Assembly (NCBI GenBank): GCA_030531435.1
Contig: JAUNNN010000023.1
Coordinates: forward strand, 1 to 36,377
Direction: 5' to 3'
Length of the DNA stretch: 36,377 nt
Origin: Lachnospiraceae bacterium
GTDB taxonomy: Bacteria; Bacillota; Clostridia; Lachnospirales; Lachnospiraceae
Shown piece after piece: positions 1 to 8,321 of the stretch (position 1 is the first letter of the stretch; every line of letters begins with the position of its first letter). Position numbers and translations under genes: made by a program. Below the pieces are notes generated by a model. It searched no databases. It worked only from the letters and a program-made list of their open reading frames with translations, and had not been told where the DNA came from.

Positions 1-599
1 ACAACTGCTTCCTGAGCTGTCTTTGTAACATTACCAGCTTCATCAACTTCTGCTGCAACTACCTGGTTTACAAGACCGATTCTTAAAGCTTCTGGAGCCT
101 TAATGTTTCTTGCTGTATAAATAAGCTGCTTAGCCATTCCTGGGCTAACAAGTCTTGCAAGTCTCTGTGTTCCGCCAAATCCTGGTGTAATACCAAGACC
201 AACTTCTGGCTGACCAAACATTGCGTTATCTGAACATATTCTGATATCACAGCTCATTGCAATTTCACATCCACCACCAAGAGCGAATCCGTTAACTGCA
301 GCGATTACTGGGATAGGGAATGTTTCAAGCTTTCTGAATACGTCATTACCCTTCTTACCAAAAGCTTCACCTTCTGCTTTTGTAAGTGAGCTCATCTCTC
401 CGATATCTGCACCAGCAACAAATGACTTATCTCCAGCACCTGTAAGAACAAGACAACGAACTGTGTTTAAGTCTACTGCATCAAGTGTAGCATCAAGTTC
501 TTCAAGAACCTGTGAGTTAAGAGCATTAAGTGCCTTTGGACGATTGATTGTGATTGTACCAACAGCACCTTCTACTTCATATAAAATGAATTCTGCCAT
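1..599 (-). CDS. crt: Crotonase / 3-hydroxybutyryl-CoA dehydratase, partial (C-terminus off the left edge)
   Basis: The first 199 residues of an enoyl-CoA hydratase family enzyme are present; the rest lies beyond the left edge. The start is the ATG at 597-599, preceded by AAGGAGAG. Family landmarks are visible: the oxyanion-hole stretch SFVAGADIGEM (about residues 59-69), ALGGGCEIAMSCD (106-118) and PEVGLGITPGFGGTQRL (131-147). Both catalytic glutamates are expected at E112 and E132. In butyrate-forming Clostridia this enzyme dehydrates 3-hydroxybutyryl-CoA to crotonyl-CoA in the cytoplasm. Its position 65 bp downstream of a thiolase fits the thl-crt-hbd-bcd-etfBA order known in Butyrivibrio-like bacteria, although hbd and bcd are outside the window. 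A general fatty-acid enoyl-CoA hydratase is the alternative; the neighbour favours Crt. Confidence 0.93.
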   Translation of the reverse strand, partial: MAEFILYEVEGAVGTITINRPKALNALNSQVLEELDATLDAVDLNTVRCLVLTGAGDKSFVAGADIGEMSSLTKAEGEAFGKKGNDVFRKLETFPIPVIAAVNGFALGGGCEIAMSCDIRICSDNAMFGQPEVGLGITPGFGGTQRLARLVSPGMAKQLIYTARNIKAPEALRIGLVNQVVAAEVDEAGNVTKTAQEAV

Positions 600-626
600 T
601 TTATCTCTCCTTTTATACGTGTTTAA

Positions 627-650
627 GGGAGAGTGCTTTCACACTCTCCC
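627..650 (-). promoter_or_regulatory. Intercistronic hairpin between thiolase and crotonase genes
   Basis: A perfect 9-bp inverted repeat, GGGAGAGTG at 627-635 and CACTCTCCC at 642-650, is separated by a 6-base loop. On the transcript it is followed by TTAAACACG rather than a run of U, so it is not a standard intrinsic terminator. It lies just after the thiolase stop codon and before the crotonase ribosome binding site. An RNA-processing or 3'-end stabilising element giving unequal thl and crt levels is an inference. Confidence 0.6.
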
Positions 651-664
651 CAAAGTTCAATATA

Positions 665-1846
665 TTAGTCCATCTCAACGATAGTAGCACATCCCATACC
701 ACCACCGATACAAAGTGTTGCAAGACCCTTCTTAGCACCAGCTTTCTTCATCTCGTGAAGAAGTGTTACAAGGATACGAGCACCAGATGCTCCAACTGGA
801 TGTCCAAGAGCAATAGCACCACCGTTAGGGTTAAGCTGCTTATCAACATCAATACCAAGATCTCTTCCTACAGCGATTGACTGAGCAGCGAATGCTTCGT
901 TAGCTTCGATGATGTCGAAGTCTTCAATCTTGTATCCAGCCTTAGCCATAGCCTTCTGTGTTGCTGGAACAGGGCCGATACCCATAACTTCTGGTCTGCA
1001 TCCTGCAAGAGCACCAGCTACGAATGTAGCAAGTGGCTTAACGCCAAGTTCTTTAGCCTTTTCTTCGCTCATAATAACGAGTGCAGCTGCACCATCATTA
1101 ATACCTGAAGCATTACCAGCTGTAACGAATCCATCAGGATTGATTGTACGAAGCTTAGCAAGTCCTTCCATTGTTGAACCAGCTCTTGGTCCTTCATCCT
1201 TCTTGAATTCTACGATTTCTTTTTTAACTTTTACAGATACAGGAACGATTTCTTCATCAAATGCGCCTGTTTCCTGAGCCTTAGCAGCCTTCTGCTGTGA
1301 CTTAAGAGCGAACTCATCAAGATCTTCTCTTGTGATTCCCCATTCACGACAGATGTTATCAGCTGTTGTAATCATGTGGTAATCATTGAATGCATCCCAA
1401 AGAGCATCATTTACCATACAGTCTTTCATGATTGCATTGTTCATACGGTATCCGAAACGAGCTTTGTCAAGAGCGTAAGGTGCCATTGACATGTTTTCCA
1501 TACCACCTGCAACTACTACATCTGCATCACCAGCCATAATCATCTGAGCTGCCTGGTTAACACAGTTAAGACCTGAACCACATACAACGTTCATTGTAAC
1601 TGCTGGAACTTCGATTGGAAGACCAGCTTTGATTGTTGCCTGGCGTGCTACGTTCTGGCCAAGACCAGCCTGAATAACACATCCCATATATACCTGATCA
1701 ACATCTTCAGGTTTAATACCTGCTCTGTTTACAGCTTCCTTGATTACGATTGCACCAAGCTCTGCTGCTGGTGTTGTGGAAAGACTTCCACCCATTGTAC
1801 CAATTGCTGTACGACAAGCACTAGCAATAACTACTTTTTTTGACAT
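665..1846 (-). CDS. thlA: Acetyl-CoA C-acetyltransferase (thiolase)
   Basis: A 393-residue biosynthetic-type thiolase, the usual family length. It condenses two acetyl-CoA into acetoacetyl-CoA, the first step of butyrate synthesis. Catalytic residues are visible: the nucleophilic Cys89 in NVVCGSGLN, His349 in [12 protein letters not shown] and Cys379 in [10 protein letters not shown], one position offset from clostridial ThlA. The start at 1846 has AGGAGG spaced 8 bases upstream. It is the first gene of the operon behind a clear SigA promoter (1896-1924), and crt follows after 65 bp. Other thiolases such as beta-ketoadipyl-CoA thiolase share the fold, but the context supports the acetyl-CoA enzyme. 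Confidence 0.96.
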   Translation of the reverse strand: MSKKVVIASACRTAIGTMGGSLSTTPAAELGAIVIKEAVNRAGIKPEDVDQVYMGCVIQAGLGQNVARQATIKAGLPIEVPAVTMNVVCGSGLNCVNQAAQMIMAGDADVVVAGGMENMSMAPYALDKARFGYRMNNAIMKDCMVNDALWDAFNDYHMITTADNICREWGITREDLDEFALKSQQKAAKAQETGAFDEEIVPVSVKVKKEIVEFKKDEGPRAGSTMEGLAKLRTINPDGFVTAGNASGINDGAAALVIMSEEKAKELGVKPLATFVAGALAGCRPEVMGIGPVPATQKAMAKAGYKIEDFDIIEANEAFAAQSIAVGRDLGIDVDKQLNPNGGAIALGHPVGASGARILVTLLHEMKKAGAKKGLATLCIGGGMGCATIVEMD

Positions 1847-1895
1847 AGTTTTTTCCTCCTAAGAAAAAGATTGTTAAATTTTTGTCACTCTCGCT

Positions 1896-1924
1896 ATTAT
1901 ACCACAGAGACACCTTTTTATCAA
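1896..1924 (-). promoter_or_regulatory. SigA promoter of the thl-crt operon
   Basis: On the minus strand, TTGATA (1919-1924) and TATAAT (1896-1901) are separated by 17 bases. It lies about 50 bases upstream of the thiolase start and no other gene intervenes. A strong constitutive promoter is expected for a central fermentation operon. Confidence 0.85.
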
Positions 1925-1967
1925 GATAATCGGTGTGCTCTGATTGTATGTTTTTTTATACATTTCT

Positions 1968-3044
1968 TTACTTTTTAAATAGTTCCTTCAGGCTTTCAGT
2001 ATAAGGTGCTTTTGCAATACCTTTTTCAGTAACTATAGCTGTTATAAGATCATTATCAGTAACATCAAATGCTGGGTTATAGACTTTTATATCATTTGGT
2101 GCCATACGCTCTTTGTACCACATCTCTGTAACTTCTTCTGGCTTTCTTTGTTCAATAACAATATCGTCCCCAGTTTTAATATTGAAATCGATAGTAGAAC
2201 TTGGAGCACATACATAAAATGGCACGCCATAATGTTTTGCAATAATAGCTACTCCTGATGTTCCAATTTTATTTGCTGCATCTCCATTTGCAGCCACTCT
2301 GTCACATCCAACAAATACTGCATTTATTTTACCCTCTCTCATAAGTGCAGAAACCATGTTGTCGCACTGAAGAGTTACATCTAAACCTTTGCTTGATAAC
2401 TCATATGCTGTAAGTCTTGCACCCTGTAAAAGTGGTCTTGTTTCATCGCAATATATTTTAAGGTTATATCCCTTCTCGTATCCAAGATACATAGGTGCAG
2501 TTGCTGTTCCATATTTTGAAGTAGCGAGCTGACCTGCATTGCAGTGTGTTAAAAGTCCATCTCCTGGTTTGATTAAAGATAAACCATACTCACCAATAGA
2601 TTTACACATTGCAGTATCTTCTTCTTTAATCAAAACTGATTCATCATGTAGCATCTTTTTGATTTCTTTAACTGTCTTGTCACTATTCATCTTAACAAGA
2701 TCATCCATTCTGTTTAATGCCCACGAAAGATTTACCGCTGTTGGTCTTGATGAATTAAGATAATCCTTTGCTTTTACAAATTCTTTATAAAAATCATCAT
2801 ATGATAAATCATCAGAAATTTTCTTTGCTGCAAGATATATTCCAAAGCCTGCAGCAACTCCTATAGCTGGAGCACCTCTTACCTGGAGGAGGTAAATCGC
2901 CTGCCATATATCTTCTATTTCCTTTAAGTCAATAATCTTCACTTCACCTGGGAGCAAAGTCTGGTCTATAATTCTTAACGCACTTATTTCATCAATAAGT
3001 TCAACTGTTTCAATATCTAAAATCTGCATATTTTTCTTTACCAC
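1968..3044 (-). CDS. mtnA: S-methyl-5-thioribose-1-phosphate isomerase
   Basis: A member of the MtnA / eIF2B-alpha-like isomerase family, which converts methylthioribose-1-phosphate to methylthioribulose-1-phosphate in methylthioadenosine salvage. Signature stretches are RGAPAIGVAA (about 56-65), THCNAGQLATSKYGTATAP (167-184), CDETRPLLQGARLTAYEL (199-216) and VGCDRVAANGDAANKIGTSG (245-264). The catalytic pair is predicted at Cys168 and Asp248. Two in-frame starts are possible, GTG at 3044 and ATG at 3029, and neither has a good ribosome binding site. No other salvage gene is nearby, so the pathway partners must be elsewhere. The gene begins only 11 bases after the hpf terminator hairpin, leaving no obvious room for its own promoter. 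Confidence 0.93.
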   Translation of the reverse strand: MVKKNMQILDIETVELIDEISALRIIDQTLLPGEVKIIDLKEIEDIWQAIYLLQVRGAPAIGVAAGFGIYLAAKKISDDLSYDDFYKEFVKAKDYLNSSRPTAVNLSWALNRMDDLVKMNSDKTVKEIKKMLHDESVLIKEEDTAMCKSIGEYGLSLIKPGDGLLTHCNAGQLATSKYGTATAPMYLGYEKGYNLKIYCDETRPLLQGARLTAYELSSKGLDVTLQCDNMVSALMREGKINAVFVGCDRVAANGDAANKIGTSGVAIIAKHYGVPFYVCAPSSTIDFNIKTGDDIVIEQRKPEEVTEMWYKERMAPNDIKVYNPAFDVTDNDLITAIVTEKGIAKAPYTESLKELFKK

Positions 3045-3055
3045 ATAAACAAACG

Positions 3056-3087
3056 AAACTCACCACACTTTTTAGTGCGGTGAGTTT
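3056..3087 (-). terminator. Intrinsic terminator of hpf, abutting mtnA
   Basis: On the minus strand a 14-bp stem (arms 3074-3087 and 3056-3069, one G-U pair, 4-base loop) is followed by the U-rich TTTCGTTTGTTT. It sits just after the hpf stop and 11 bases before the mtnA GTG, so it may act as an attenuator for read-through into mtnA. Confidence 0.85.
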
Positions 3088-3102
3088 ATTATTTCAAATA
3101 AA

Positions 3103-3630
3103 TTACATTTCAGGTTCTATCATACCGTAAGTATTACCTTTACGCTTATAAACAACGCACACCTTATCCGTTTCAGCATTGTTAAATACATAAAAATCAT
3201 GACCTAAAAGTTCCATCTGTACACATGCATCTTCTGGGTACATAGGCTTCATCTCGATTTGCTTTGTACGTACAATCTGGATGTCATCTTCTTCATTGTA
3301 ATCATTCTCAAGATATTCCTGTTTAAAGTTAACAGTTGAATGACGAGCATCTGTGATCTTATTCTTATATTTCTTAAGCTGTCTCTCAATGATTTCTTCT
3401 ACAAGGTCAATTGATACATACATATCATTGCTAACCTGTTCAGAACGAATTATATTTCCTTTTACAGGAATAGTAACTTCGATTTTCTGTCTATCCTTTT
3501 CAACGCTTAATGTTACATGTACTTCCGTCTCTGGAGTGAAGTATCTTTCAAGTTTTCCAATCTTGTCCTCCACAGCACTTCTAAGTCCTGGTGTAACGTC
3601 AATATTCTTTCCAACAATTGAGTATTTCAT
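3103..3630 (-). CDS. hpf: Ribosome hibernation promoting factor, long form
   Basis: A 175-residue long-type HPF. The N-terminal S30AE/YfiA-like domain (about 1-95, including KNIDVTPGLRSAVEDKIGKL) binds the 30S decoding region. A short linker leads to the conserved C-terminal dimerisation domain (about 118-175, VRTKQIEMKPMYPEDACVQM and later GHDFYVFNNAETD). Long HPF pairs ribosomes into inactive 100S dimers during slow growth. The ATG at 3630 is chosen because TAGGAGGTGA lies just upstream; an in-frame GTG at 3637-3639 is inside that ribosome binding site and is not a plausible start. The gene has its own extended -10 promoter and its own terminator. Confidence 0.95.
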   Translation of the reverse strand: MKYSIVGKNIDVTPGLRSAVEDKIGKLERYFTPETEVHVTLSVEKDRQKIEVTIPVKGNIIRSEQVSNDMYVSIDLVEEIIERQLKKYKNKITDARHSTVNFKQEYLENDYNEEDDIQIVRTKQIEMKPMYPEDACVQMELLGHDFYVFNNAETDKVCVVYKRKGNTYGMIEPEM

Positions 3631-3660
3631 AAGAGTCACCTCCTAAAATTTAGTAAGTAA

Positions 3661-3689
3661 ATTATATCACATTTGAGGGGTAATGTGTA
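3661..3689 (-). promoter_or_regulatory. Promoter of hpf
   Basis: TATAAT (3661-3666, minus strand) carries the extended TGA just upstream, with a weaker TACACA at 3684-3689 after 17 bases. It drives hpf with a short leader. Its -35 edge is 3 bases from the composite repeat at 3693-3882. Confidence 0.7.
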
Positions 3690-3692
3690 TAT

Positions 3693-3882
3693 AAAGATGT
3701 ATCTGCCGGCCAGATAGAATTCTGTCCGTCATACGTAAAAATGTATCTGCCGGCCAGATAGAATTCGCTACACTTCGTTTCGCTCATCTATCTGGCCGTC
3801 CAATAAAAATGAAATATAAAAAGCTCGGATGCGTACTAGTACGCACCGAGCTTTATAATTTCATTTTTGCAGATACATCTTT
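3693..3882. repeat. 190-bp composite palindromic intergenic element with 14-bp terminal inverted repeats
   Basis: The ends are perfect inverted repeats: AAAGATGTATCTGC (3693-3706) and GCAGATACATCTTT (3869-3882). Inside are an exact 26-bp direct repeat (3697-3722 and 3741-3766), a 12-bp inverted repeat CGGCCAGATAGA (3751-3762 against 3787-3798), and a long imperfect hairpin (3805-3868). The element fills the gap between the NlpC gene stop (3 bases away) and the hpf -35 box (3 bases away). No open reading frame is convincing. The structure resembles a MITE or REP/BIME-like element; the family is not recognised. Confidence 0.75.
3805..3868 (-). terminator. Long hairpin terminator after the NlpC/P60 gene
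   Basis: The core stem pairs AAAGCTCGG plus GCGTAC with their complements (3818-3836 against 3839-3854), and an outer arm pairs AAAAATGAAAT (3805-3815) with 3858-3868. On the minus strand the core stem is followed by TTTTTATATTT, which suits intrinsic termination of the gene ending at 3886. The symmetry could also stop transcription from the other side. Confidence 0.75.
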
Positions 3883-3885
3883 ACT

Positions 3886-5376
3886 TTAGAATATTCTTCT
3901 TATTGCTAAGATTGGTCTGTAGTTAGCATTTGAAACCTTAATACCTGTCTTAGCTGTAGATGCATGTACGATCTGTCCGCCACCAATGTAGATAGCAACG
4001 TGACCAGAGTAACAGAGGATATCACCAGGCTGAGCCTCAGCAAGAGAACCAACACCGTAACCAACACTTCTCTGTGCACCAGATGAGTGAGGAAGTGATA
4101 CACCAAAGTTCTTATATACTCCCATTGTAAATCCTGAACAGTCAGTACCATTTGTAAGTGATGTACCACCGTATACATAAGGATTACCAACGAACTGTAA
4201 GCCGTAGTTAGCAACTGCACTACCAAGGCCGCCGCCACCGACTGAGTATGAACTTCCGCCACCAGATGATCCCTTAGTTCCTGAAGATGACTTCTGTGAA
4301 GCTTTCTTAGCAGCAGCATTAGCTTTCTGTCTTTCAGCTTCTTCTTTCTTAAGTCTGGCTTCCTCTTCAGCTTTTGATTCAGCTTCTGGGAATTCTGTTG
4401 TTATAGAAACATATTCCTTAGAAACCCAACCATCACCTTCTTCGATCTGAACCTTAACCCATTCGTCAGTTTCTTCAACTACAGTAAGTTTATCCTGATT
4501 GGCAACAAGTCCTAAAACTGTACTTTCAGCACTTGCCTCTTCTCTAATTTTTAAAGTTGTTGTCTGAACAGTAGCTGTTCTAACACCAACTTCTGCTGCA
4601 AGCTTTACAGCAGCCTGACCAGTAACAACATATTCACCCTTAACGTAACCGACTACATTACCTGATGAAATCTTATACCAGTCGCCTTCTTTACCAAGCC
4701 ATTCACCAGCTGAGTGGTTGTAGAGCTTACCAACTACTTCACCATCTTCATTAGCCTCAGCTCTTACATTTACATATCCATCACATTTAGCAATTACTGT
4801 TCCTGTAAGGTCCTCTTCGCCTTCAGCAACATCGCCATGTTCTGGCTTGATTTCTATTTCTGGTGTAACTGTATCTTCACTAACAGTTACAACTGTCTTT
4901 TCAGTATTTTCACCGCCTGCCTCTGCAATAGCGCTTGAGCTTGCTGTGTTTACCTTTATGGCACCATCATCTGATACCTTTTCAGTATTTGTAACCTCGA
5001 TTGTAGCAGTCTTTGCTCCGTTCTGTGCATTCGCCTCATTATTAGCGTTTACCGCCTGTGACGATGGTGTTTCCACCTTTGCAACAGAAACCTTAGGATC
5101 TTCATTTGATACTGTAACAGCTACCTGTTTGCTTCCATCACTTAATGCAACATCCGCTGGAACTGTAATCTTTGTATGAACACTTGCAGAAACCTTTTTA
5201 GCCTCAGCTCTTGCTTTCTGCGCTTTAATATCGTTTATTGAAGAACCAACACCCGTTGATGCTGCTATACCTGCTGCTGGTAAACAAGATGTCGCCAAAA
5301 CGTTTACCGGAGATGCTGCTATAGCAACGGCTGCTATTATCGAAAAGGCTGTAACTTTCGTTATAGCTTTTTTCAT
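3886..5376 (-). CDS. Secreted NlpC/P60 peptidoglycan hydrolase with two SH3b domains
   Basis: A 496-residue exported protein. A Sec signal peptide is visible (MKKAITKV, then a hydrophobic core, cleavage probably after VLA near residue 28). A low-complexity Ser/Thr/Val region follows (about 40-190), then two bacterial SH3 domains (about 193-252 with GYVNVRAEANEDGEVVG, and 265-325 with TTLKIREEASAESTVLG). A charged Glu/Lys/Ala stretch (about 330-365) that could form a coiled coil and a Gly/Ser linker lead to the C-terminal NlpC/P60 domain. Its catalytic residues are Cys413 (TDCSGF), His459 (SGHVAIY) and His471 (IVHAST). It probably cleaves stem peptides during cell-wall turnover, with SH3b binding the wall. 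GGAGG is spaced 6 bases from the start. It is monocistronic, with its own promoter and terminator. Confidence 0.94.
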   Translation of the reverse strand: MKKAITKVTAFSIIAAVAIAASPVNVLATSCLPAAGIAASTGVGSSINDIKAQKARAEAKKVSASVHTKITVPADVALSDGSKQVAVTVSNEDPKVSVAKVETPSSQAVNANNEANAQNGAKTATIEVTNTEKVSDDGAIKVNTASSSAIAEAGGENTEKTVVTVSEDTVTPEIEIKPEHGDVAEGEEDLTGTVIAKCDGYVNVRAEANEDGEVVGKLYNHSAGEWLGKEGDWYKISSGNVVGYVKGEYVVTGQAAVKLAAEVGVRTATVQTTTLKIREEASAESTVLGLVANQDKLTVVEETDEWVKVQIEEGDGWVSKEYVSITTEFPEAESKAEEEARLKKEEAERQKANAAAKKASQKSSSGTKGSSGGGSSYSVGGGGLGSAVANYGLQFVGNPYVYGGTSLTNGTDCSGFTMGVYKNFGVSLPHSSGAQRSVGYGVGSLAEAQPGDILCYSGHVAIYIGGGQIVHASTAKTGIKVSNANYRPILAIRRIF

Positions 5377-5454
5377 AAAACCTCCAAATTTATTAACTTA
5401 CCTCTTATCCAATTTACACTTTTGCGCATGGCAAAATACGCCATATATACTGAA

Positions 5455-5483
5455 ATATTATCATAATACAATAGTTCAGTCAA
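5455..5483 (-). promoter_or_regulatory. Promoter of the NlpC/P60 gene
   Basis: TTGACT (5478-5483) and TAATAT (5455-5460) are separated by 17 bases on the minus strand. The leader begins almost at once with a small hairpin, ATGGC and GCCAT arms at 5440-5444 and 5428-5432, which could protect the 5' end of the transcript. Confidence 0.75.
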
Positions 5484-5497
5484 ATTCCCCAAAAAAA

Positions 5498-7330
5498 TTA
5501 CTCTTTTCTGAAGCCTGCTCTCTTACGCAATGTAGGGTCAAGAATCTTCTTTCTAATTCTAAGATTTTCAGGTGTTACTTCTAACAATTCATCCGCATCT
5601 ATGAAGTCAAGAGCCTGCTCTAAGCTAAGAATTTTTGGAGGTGTAAGTCTAAGAGCTTCATCGCTTCCAGATGCACGTGTATTTGTAAGCTGTTTTTTCT
5701 TGCAGACATTTATTTCTACATCCTCCGGCTTACCGTTCTGTCCGATAACCATTCCAGAGTATACCTTTTCACCTGGTCCAATAAAGAGTGTTCCTCTTTC
5801 CTGCGCATTGAATAATCCGTAAGTAATTGACTCACCTGTTTCAAATGCAATAAGACTTCCCTGTTTACGATACTGTATATCTCCCTTATATGGGGCGTAC
5901 TCATCAAATACAGTATTAATTATTCCATTACCCTTTGTGTCAGTCATGAATTCGCCTCTGTATCCAATAAGACCTCTTGATGGAATTGAGAATTCAAGTC
6001 TTGTATATCCACCAGTTATTGGCATCATATTCTGAAGCTCACCTTTTCTCTGACCAAGCTTTTCGATTACTACTCCAGAAAACTCTTCTGGTACATCAAT
6101 ATATGCAATTTCCATTGGCTCAGTTTTTCTGCCCTTAGAATCTTCTTTATAAATAACCTCTGCCTTACTTACAGCAAATTCATATCCTTCACGACGCATA
6201 TTTTCTACTAAGACAGAAAGATGAAGTTCACCACGTCCAGATACTTTAAATGCATCTGTACTTTCTGTTTCTTCAACTCTTAATGAAACATCTGTATTAA
6301 GCTCTTTAAAGAGACGCTCTCTTAAGTGACGGCTTGTTACAAACTTTCCTTCCTGACCTGCTAGAGGTGAGTCATTTACAATAAACTGCATTGCAATTGT
6401 TGGCTCAGATATTTTCTGGAAAGGAATTGGCTTAGGATCTTCAACAGAGCAAATAGTATCTCCAATATGGATATCTGAAATACCAGATACCGCAACTATA
6501 GAACCTACTGTTGCTTCGCGAACATTTATCTTATTTAATCCATCATATTCATATAATGCAGAAACCTTAACCTTCTGCTGCTTATCTGGCTCATGTTCAT
6601 TAACAATAAGAGCTTCCTGATTTACTTTAATTACACCATTGTCGACTTTACCAACACCAATTCTTCCAACATACTCGTTGTAATCAATTGTACTTATAAG
6701 AACCTGTGTTCCAGCTTCAGGATCACCTTCTGGTGCAGGAATATATTCAAGTATTGCTTCAAAAAGAGGAATCATTGAAGACTCAAGATTTTTATAATCA
6801 AGTCCACTTATTCCCTGTTTTGCTGACGCAAATACAAATGGGCAATCAAGCTGTTCATCAGATGCATCAAGATCCATAAATAGTTCAAGCACTTCATCAA
6901 CTACTTCTTCACATCTTGCTTCTGGTCTATCAACCTTATTTACACAGACAATAACTGGAAGTCTTAGAGCGAGTGCTTTCTTAAGCACGAATTTAGTCTG
7001 TGGCATAACCCCTTCAAATGCATCTACAACAAGAACAGCACCATCAACCATCTTAAGTACACGTTCAACTTCACCACCAAAATCAGCATGACCAGGAGTA
7101 TCGATAATATTAATTTTTGTATCCTGATATGTAACAGCAGTGTTCTTTGAAAGAATAGTAATACCTCTTTCCTTTTCAATGTCATTTGAATCCATGACAC
7201 GTTCTGCCACTTCCTGATTTTCTCTAAATACACCACTCTGTTTTAAAAGCTCATCTACAAGTGTTGTTTTACCATGGTCAACATGGGCGATAATCGCAAT
7301 GTTTCTTATTTCTTCTCTCTTCTGTCTCAT
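5498..7330 (-). CDS. typA: Translational GTPase TypA/BipA
   Basis: A 610-residue ribosome-binding GTPase of the TypA/BipA family, the standard length. The GTPase motifs are clear: G1 AHVDHGKTT (15-23), the switch region ERGITI, G3 DTPGHADFGGEV, G4 NKVDRP and G5 SAKQG. Domain II, EF-G-like domains III and V, and the TypA-specific C-terminal domain (ending near RIRKKILDPTLRKRAGF) follow. TypA aids 50S assembly and growth under cold or stress. The start has AGGAGA 6 bases upstream. It lies 31 bp after lgt and is probably co-transcribed with it. Tet(M)-type ribosome protection proteins are related but longer, and they lack this C-terminus. Confidence 0.97.
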   Translation of the reverse strand: MRQKREEIRNIAIIAHVDHGKTTLVDELLKQSGVFRENQEVAERVMDSNDIEKERGITILSKNTAVTYQDTKINIIDTPGHADFGGEVERVLKMVDGAVLVVDAFEGVMPQTKFVLKKALALRLPVIVCVNKVDRPEARCEEVVDEVLELFMDLDASDEQLDCPFVFASAKQGISGLDYKNLESSMIPLFEAILEYIPAPEGDPEAGTQVLISTIDYNEYVGRIGVGKVDNGVIKVNQEALIVNEHEPDKQQKVKVSALYEYDGLNKINVREATVGSIVAVSGISDIHIGDTICSVEDPKPIPFQKISEPTIAMQFIVNDSPLAGQEGKFVTSRHLRERLFKELNTDVSLRVEETESTDAFKVSGRGELHLSVLVENMRREGYEFAVSKAEVIYKEDSKGRKTEPMEIAYIDVPEEFSGVVIEKLGQRKGELQNMMPITGGYTRLEFSIPSRGLIGYRGEFMTDTKGNGIINTVFDEYAPYKGDIQYRKQGSLIAFETGESITYGLFNAQERGTLFIGPGEKVYSGMVIGQNGKPEDVEINVCKKKQLTNTRASGSDEALRLTPPKILSLEQALDFIDADELLEVTPENLRIRKKILDPTLRKRAGFRKE

Positions 7331-7361
7331 CTTTTTCTCCTAAGGATATTAATCCTATATA

Positions 7362-8132
7362 CTAATTATAAGTATTTTCTATGTTTTTATCTTTTGATTT
7401 TCTTGTTAAATAAAATACAAATATGCCACCGACAAGCATAAATAATGAAATGAACTGCGATGTTGAAAGACTTCCAACTGCACCCCTCGCATCATTTCTG
7501 AATATTTCAACAATAAATCTTCCTATAGAATATCCGATAAGATACACTGCTGTGCATGTGCCTCTTTTCTGCTTCTTATTTATAAGTATAAATAAGACAA
7601 TAAATAGTAAAAAATCGCCTGCCGCACTAAAAAGCTGTGTAGGTAATAGCTTTACTCCTGCTGGTGCCATACAGCCTTCCGGAAAAACAACACCAAAATG
7701 AGATGTAGTTTCTCTTCCATAACAACAGCCTGCAAGAAAACAGCCAACTCTTCCAAGAGCCTGATTAATAGGTGTTGCCGTAGCTATTACATCAATATAA
7801 CTAAGGAAATCAATCTTTTTTATTTTGCAATATATTACTATTGTAAGTATTCCAGAAAGAATACCACCATAAACAACAAATCCTTCGCTTCCAAGTACTG
7901 CTAGAGGACTTTTTATAAAATCCTTTATTTCAACTATGCAGAAAAGTATTTTTCCTCCAAGCCATCCAAAAAGCAATACAAAAATTGCAAGATTATATAA
8001 AGCATCTTCATTTAACTTTAATTTTTTCGCCTGCCATGTACCATATGTTATTGCAGCAAGGAAACCTAGCGCAATCATAAGTCCATATCCATGCACTGTA
8101 AACTTTCCTATACTAAATAAATCTATTGCCAT
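7362..8132 (-). CDS. lgt: Prolipoprotein diacylglyceryl transferase
   Basis: A 256-residue integral membrane enzyme that transfers diacylglycerol from phosphatidylglycerol to the lipobox cysteine of prolipoproteins. Family signatures: the early HGYGLMIALGF (14-24), GSEGFVVYGG (81-90), and ALGRVGCFLAGCCYGRET (125-142) with the conserved Arg128, which matches the GRIGNF motif of E. coli Lgt in its Cys-rich clostridial variant. Late in the protein, GYSIGRFIVEIFRNDARG is also typical. About seven membrane segments are expected. AAGGAAAA precedes the start. It is the first gene of an lgt-typA unit behind a fully consensus promoter. Confidence 0.96.
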   Translation of the reverse strand: MAIDLFSIGKFTVHGYGLMIALGFLAAITYGTWQAKKLKLNEDALYNLAIFVLLFGWLGGKILFCIVEIKDFIKSPLAVLGSEGFVVYGGILSGILTIVIYCKIKKIDFLSYIDVIATATPINQALGRVGCFLAGCCYGRETTSHFGVVFPEGCMAPAGVKLLPTQLFSAAGDFLLFIVLFILINKKQKRGTCTAVYLIGYSIGRFIVEIFRNDARGAVGSLSTSQFISLFMLVGGIFVFYLTRKSKDKNIENTYN

Positions 8133-8228
8133 AATTTTTCCTTTTAAATCACACTCAAATTGATTGAGAATAATACCTGACTTGTTTCTAGTTTAAATAC
8201 ACTTAAACTATATCTAAAAACCTAAATT

Positions 8229-8257
8229 ATTATAGGCATCTGAAAGAAGTGTGTCAA
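8229..8257 (-). promoter_or_regulatory. Perfect-consensus SigA promoter of lgt-typA
   Basis: TTGACA (8252-8257), a 17-base spacer and TATAAT (8229-8234) lie on the minus strand, with no mismatch to consensus. The roughly 90-base leader contains a near-palindrome, AGTTTAA-N5-TTTAAACT, around 8190-8209, which could be an operator. Confidence 0.88.
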
Positions 8258-8290
8258 ATCGTAGCCACAGACATGAAATCGTGAAAATAA

Positions 8291-8321
8291 AAAAATCAAG
8301 CACACAAGGTGCCCGATTTTT
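8291..8321 (-). terminator. Terminator of the 115-aa membrane protein gene
   Basis: The minus-strand stem pairs AAAATCGGGCAC with GTGCTTGATTTTT around a short loop, followed by a T run (TTTTTTTATTTTC). It overlaps the stop codon of the gene ending at 8320 and separates it from the lgt promoter. Confidence 0.8.

Noticed and set aside
3637..3639. GTG start nine bases upstream for hpf
   Set aside because: It lies inside the AGGAGGTGA ribosome binding site, so the ATG at 3630 is the start.
3697..3766. Two 26-bp direct repeats as a CRISPR remnant
   Set aside because: There are only two copies, 18 bases apart, inside a palindromic element, and no cas gene is present.
3906..4319. Minus-strand 137-codon frame inside the NlpC/P60 gene
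   Set aside because: It is rich in Leu, Val and His repeats caused by reading the NlpC gene out of frame.
5498..7330. Tetracycline ribosome-protection gene
   Set aside because: The GTPase is 610 aa with the TypA-specific C-terminus; Tet(M)-type proteins are near 640 aa with a different end.
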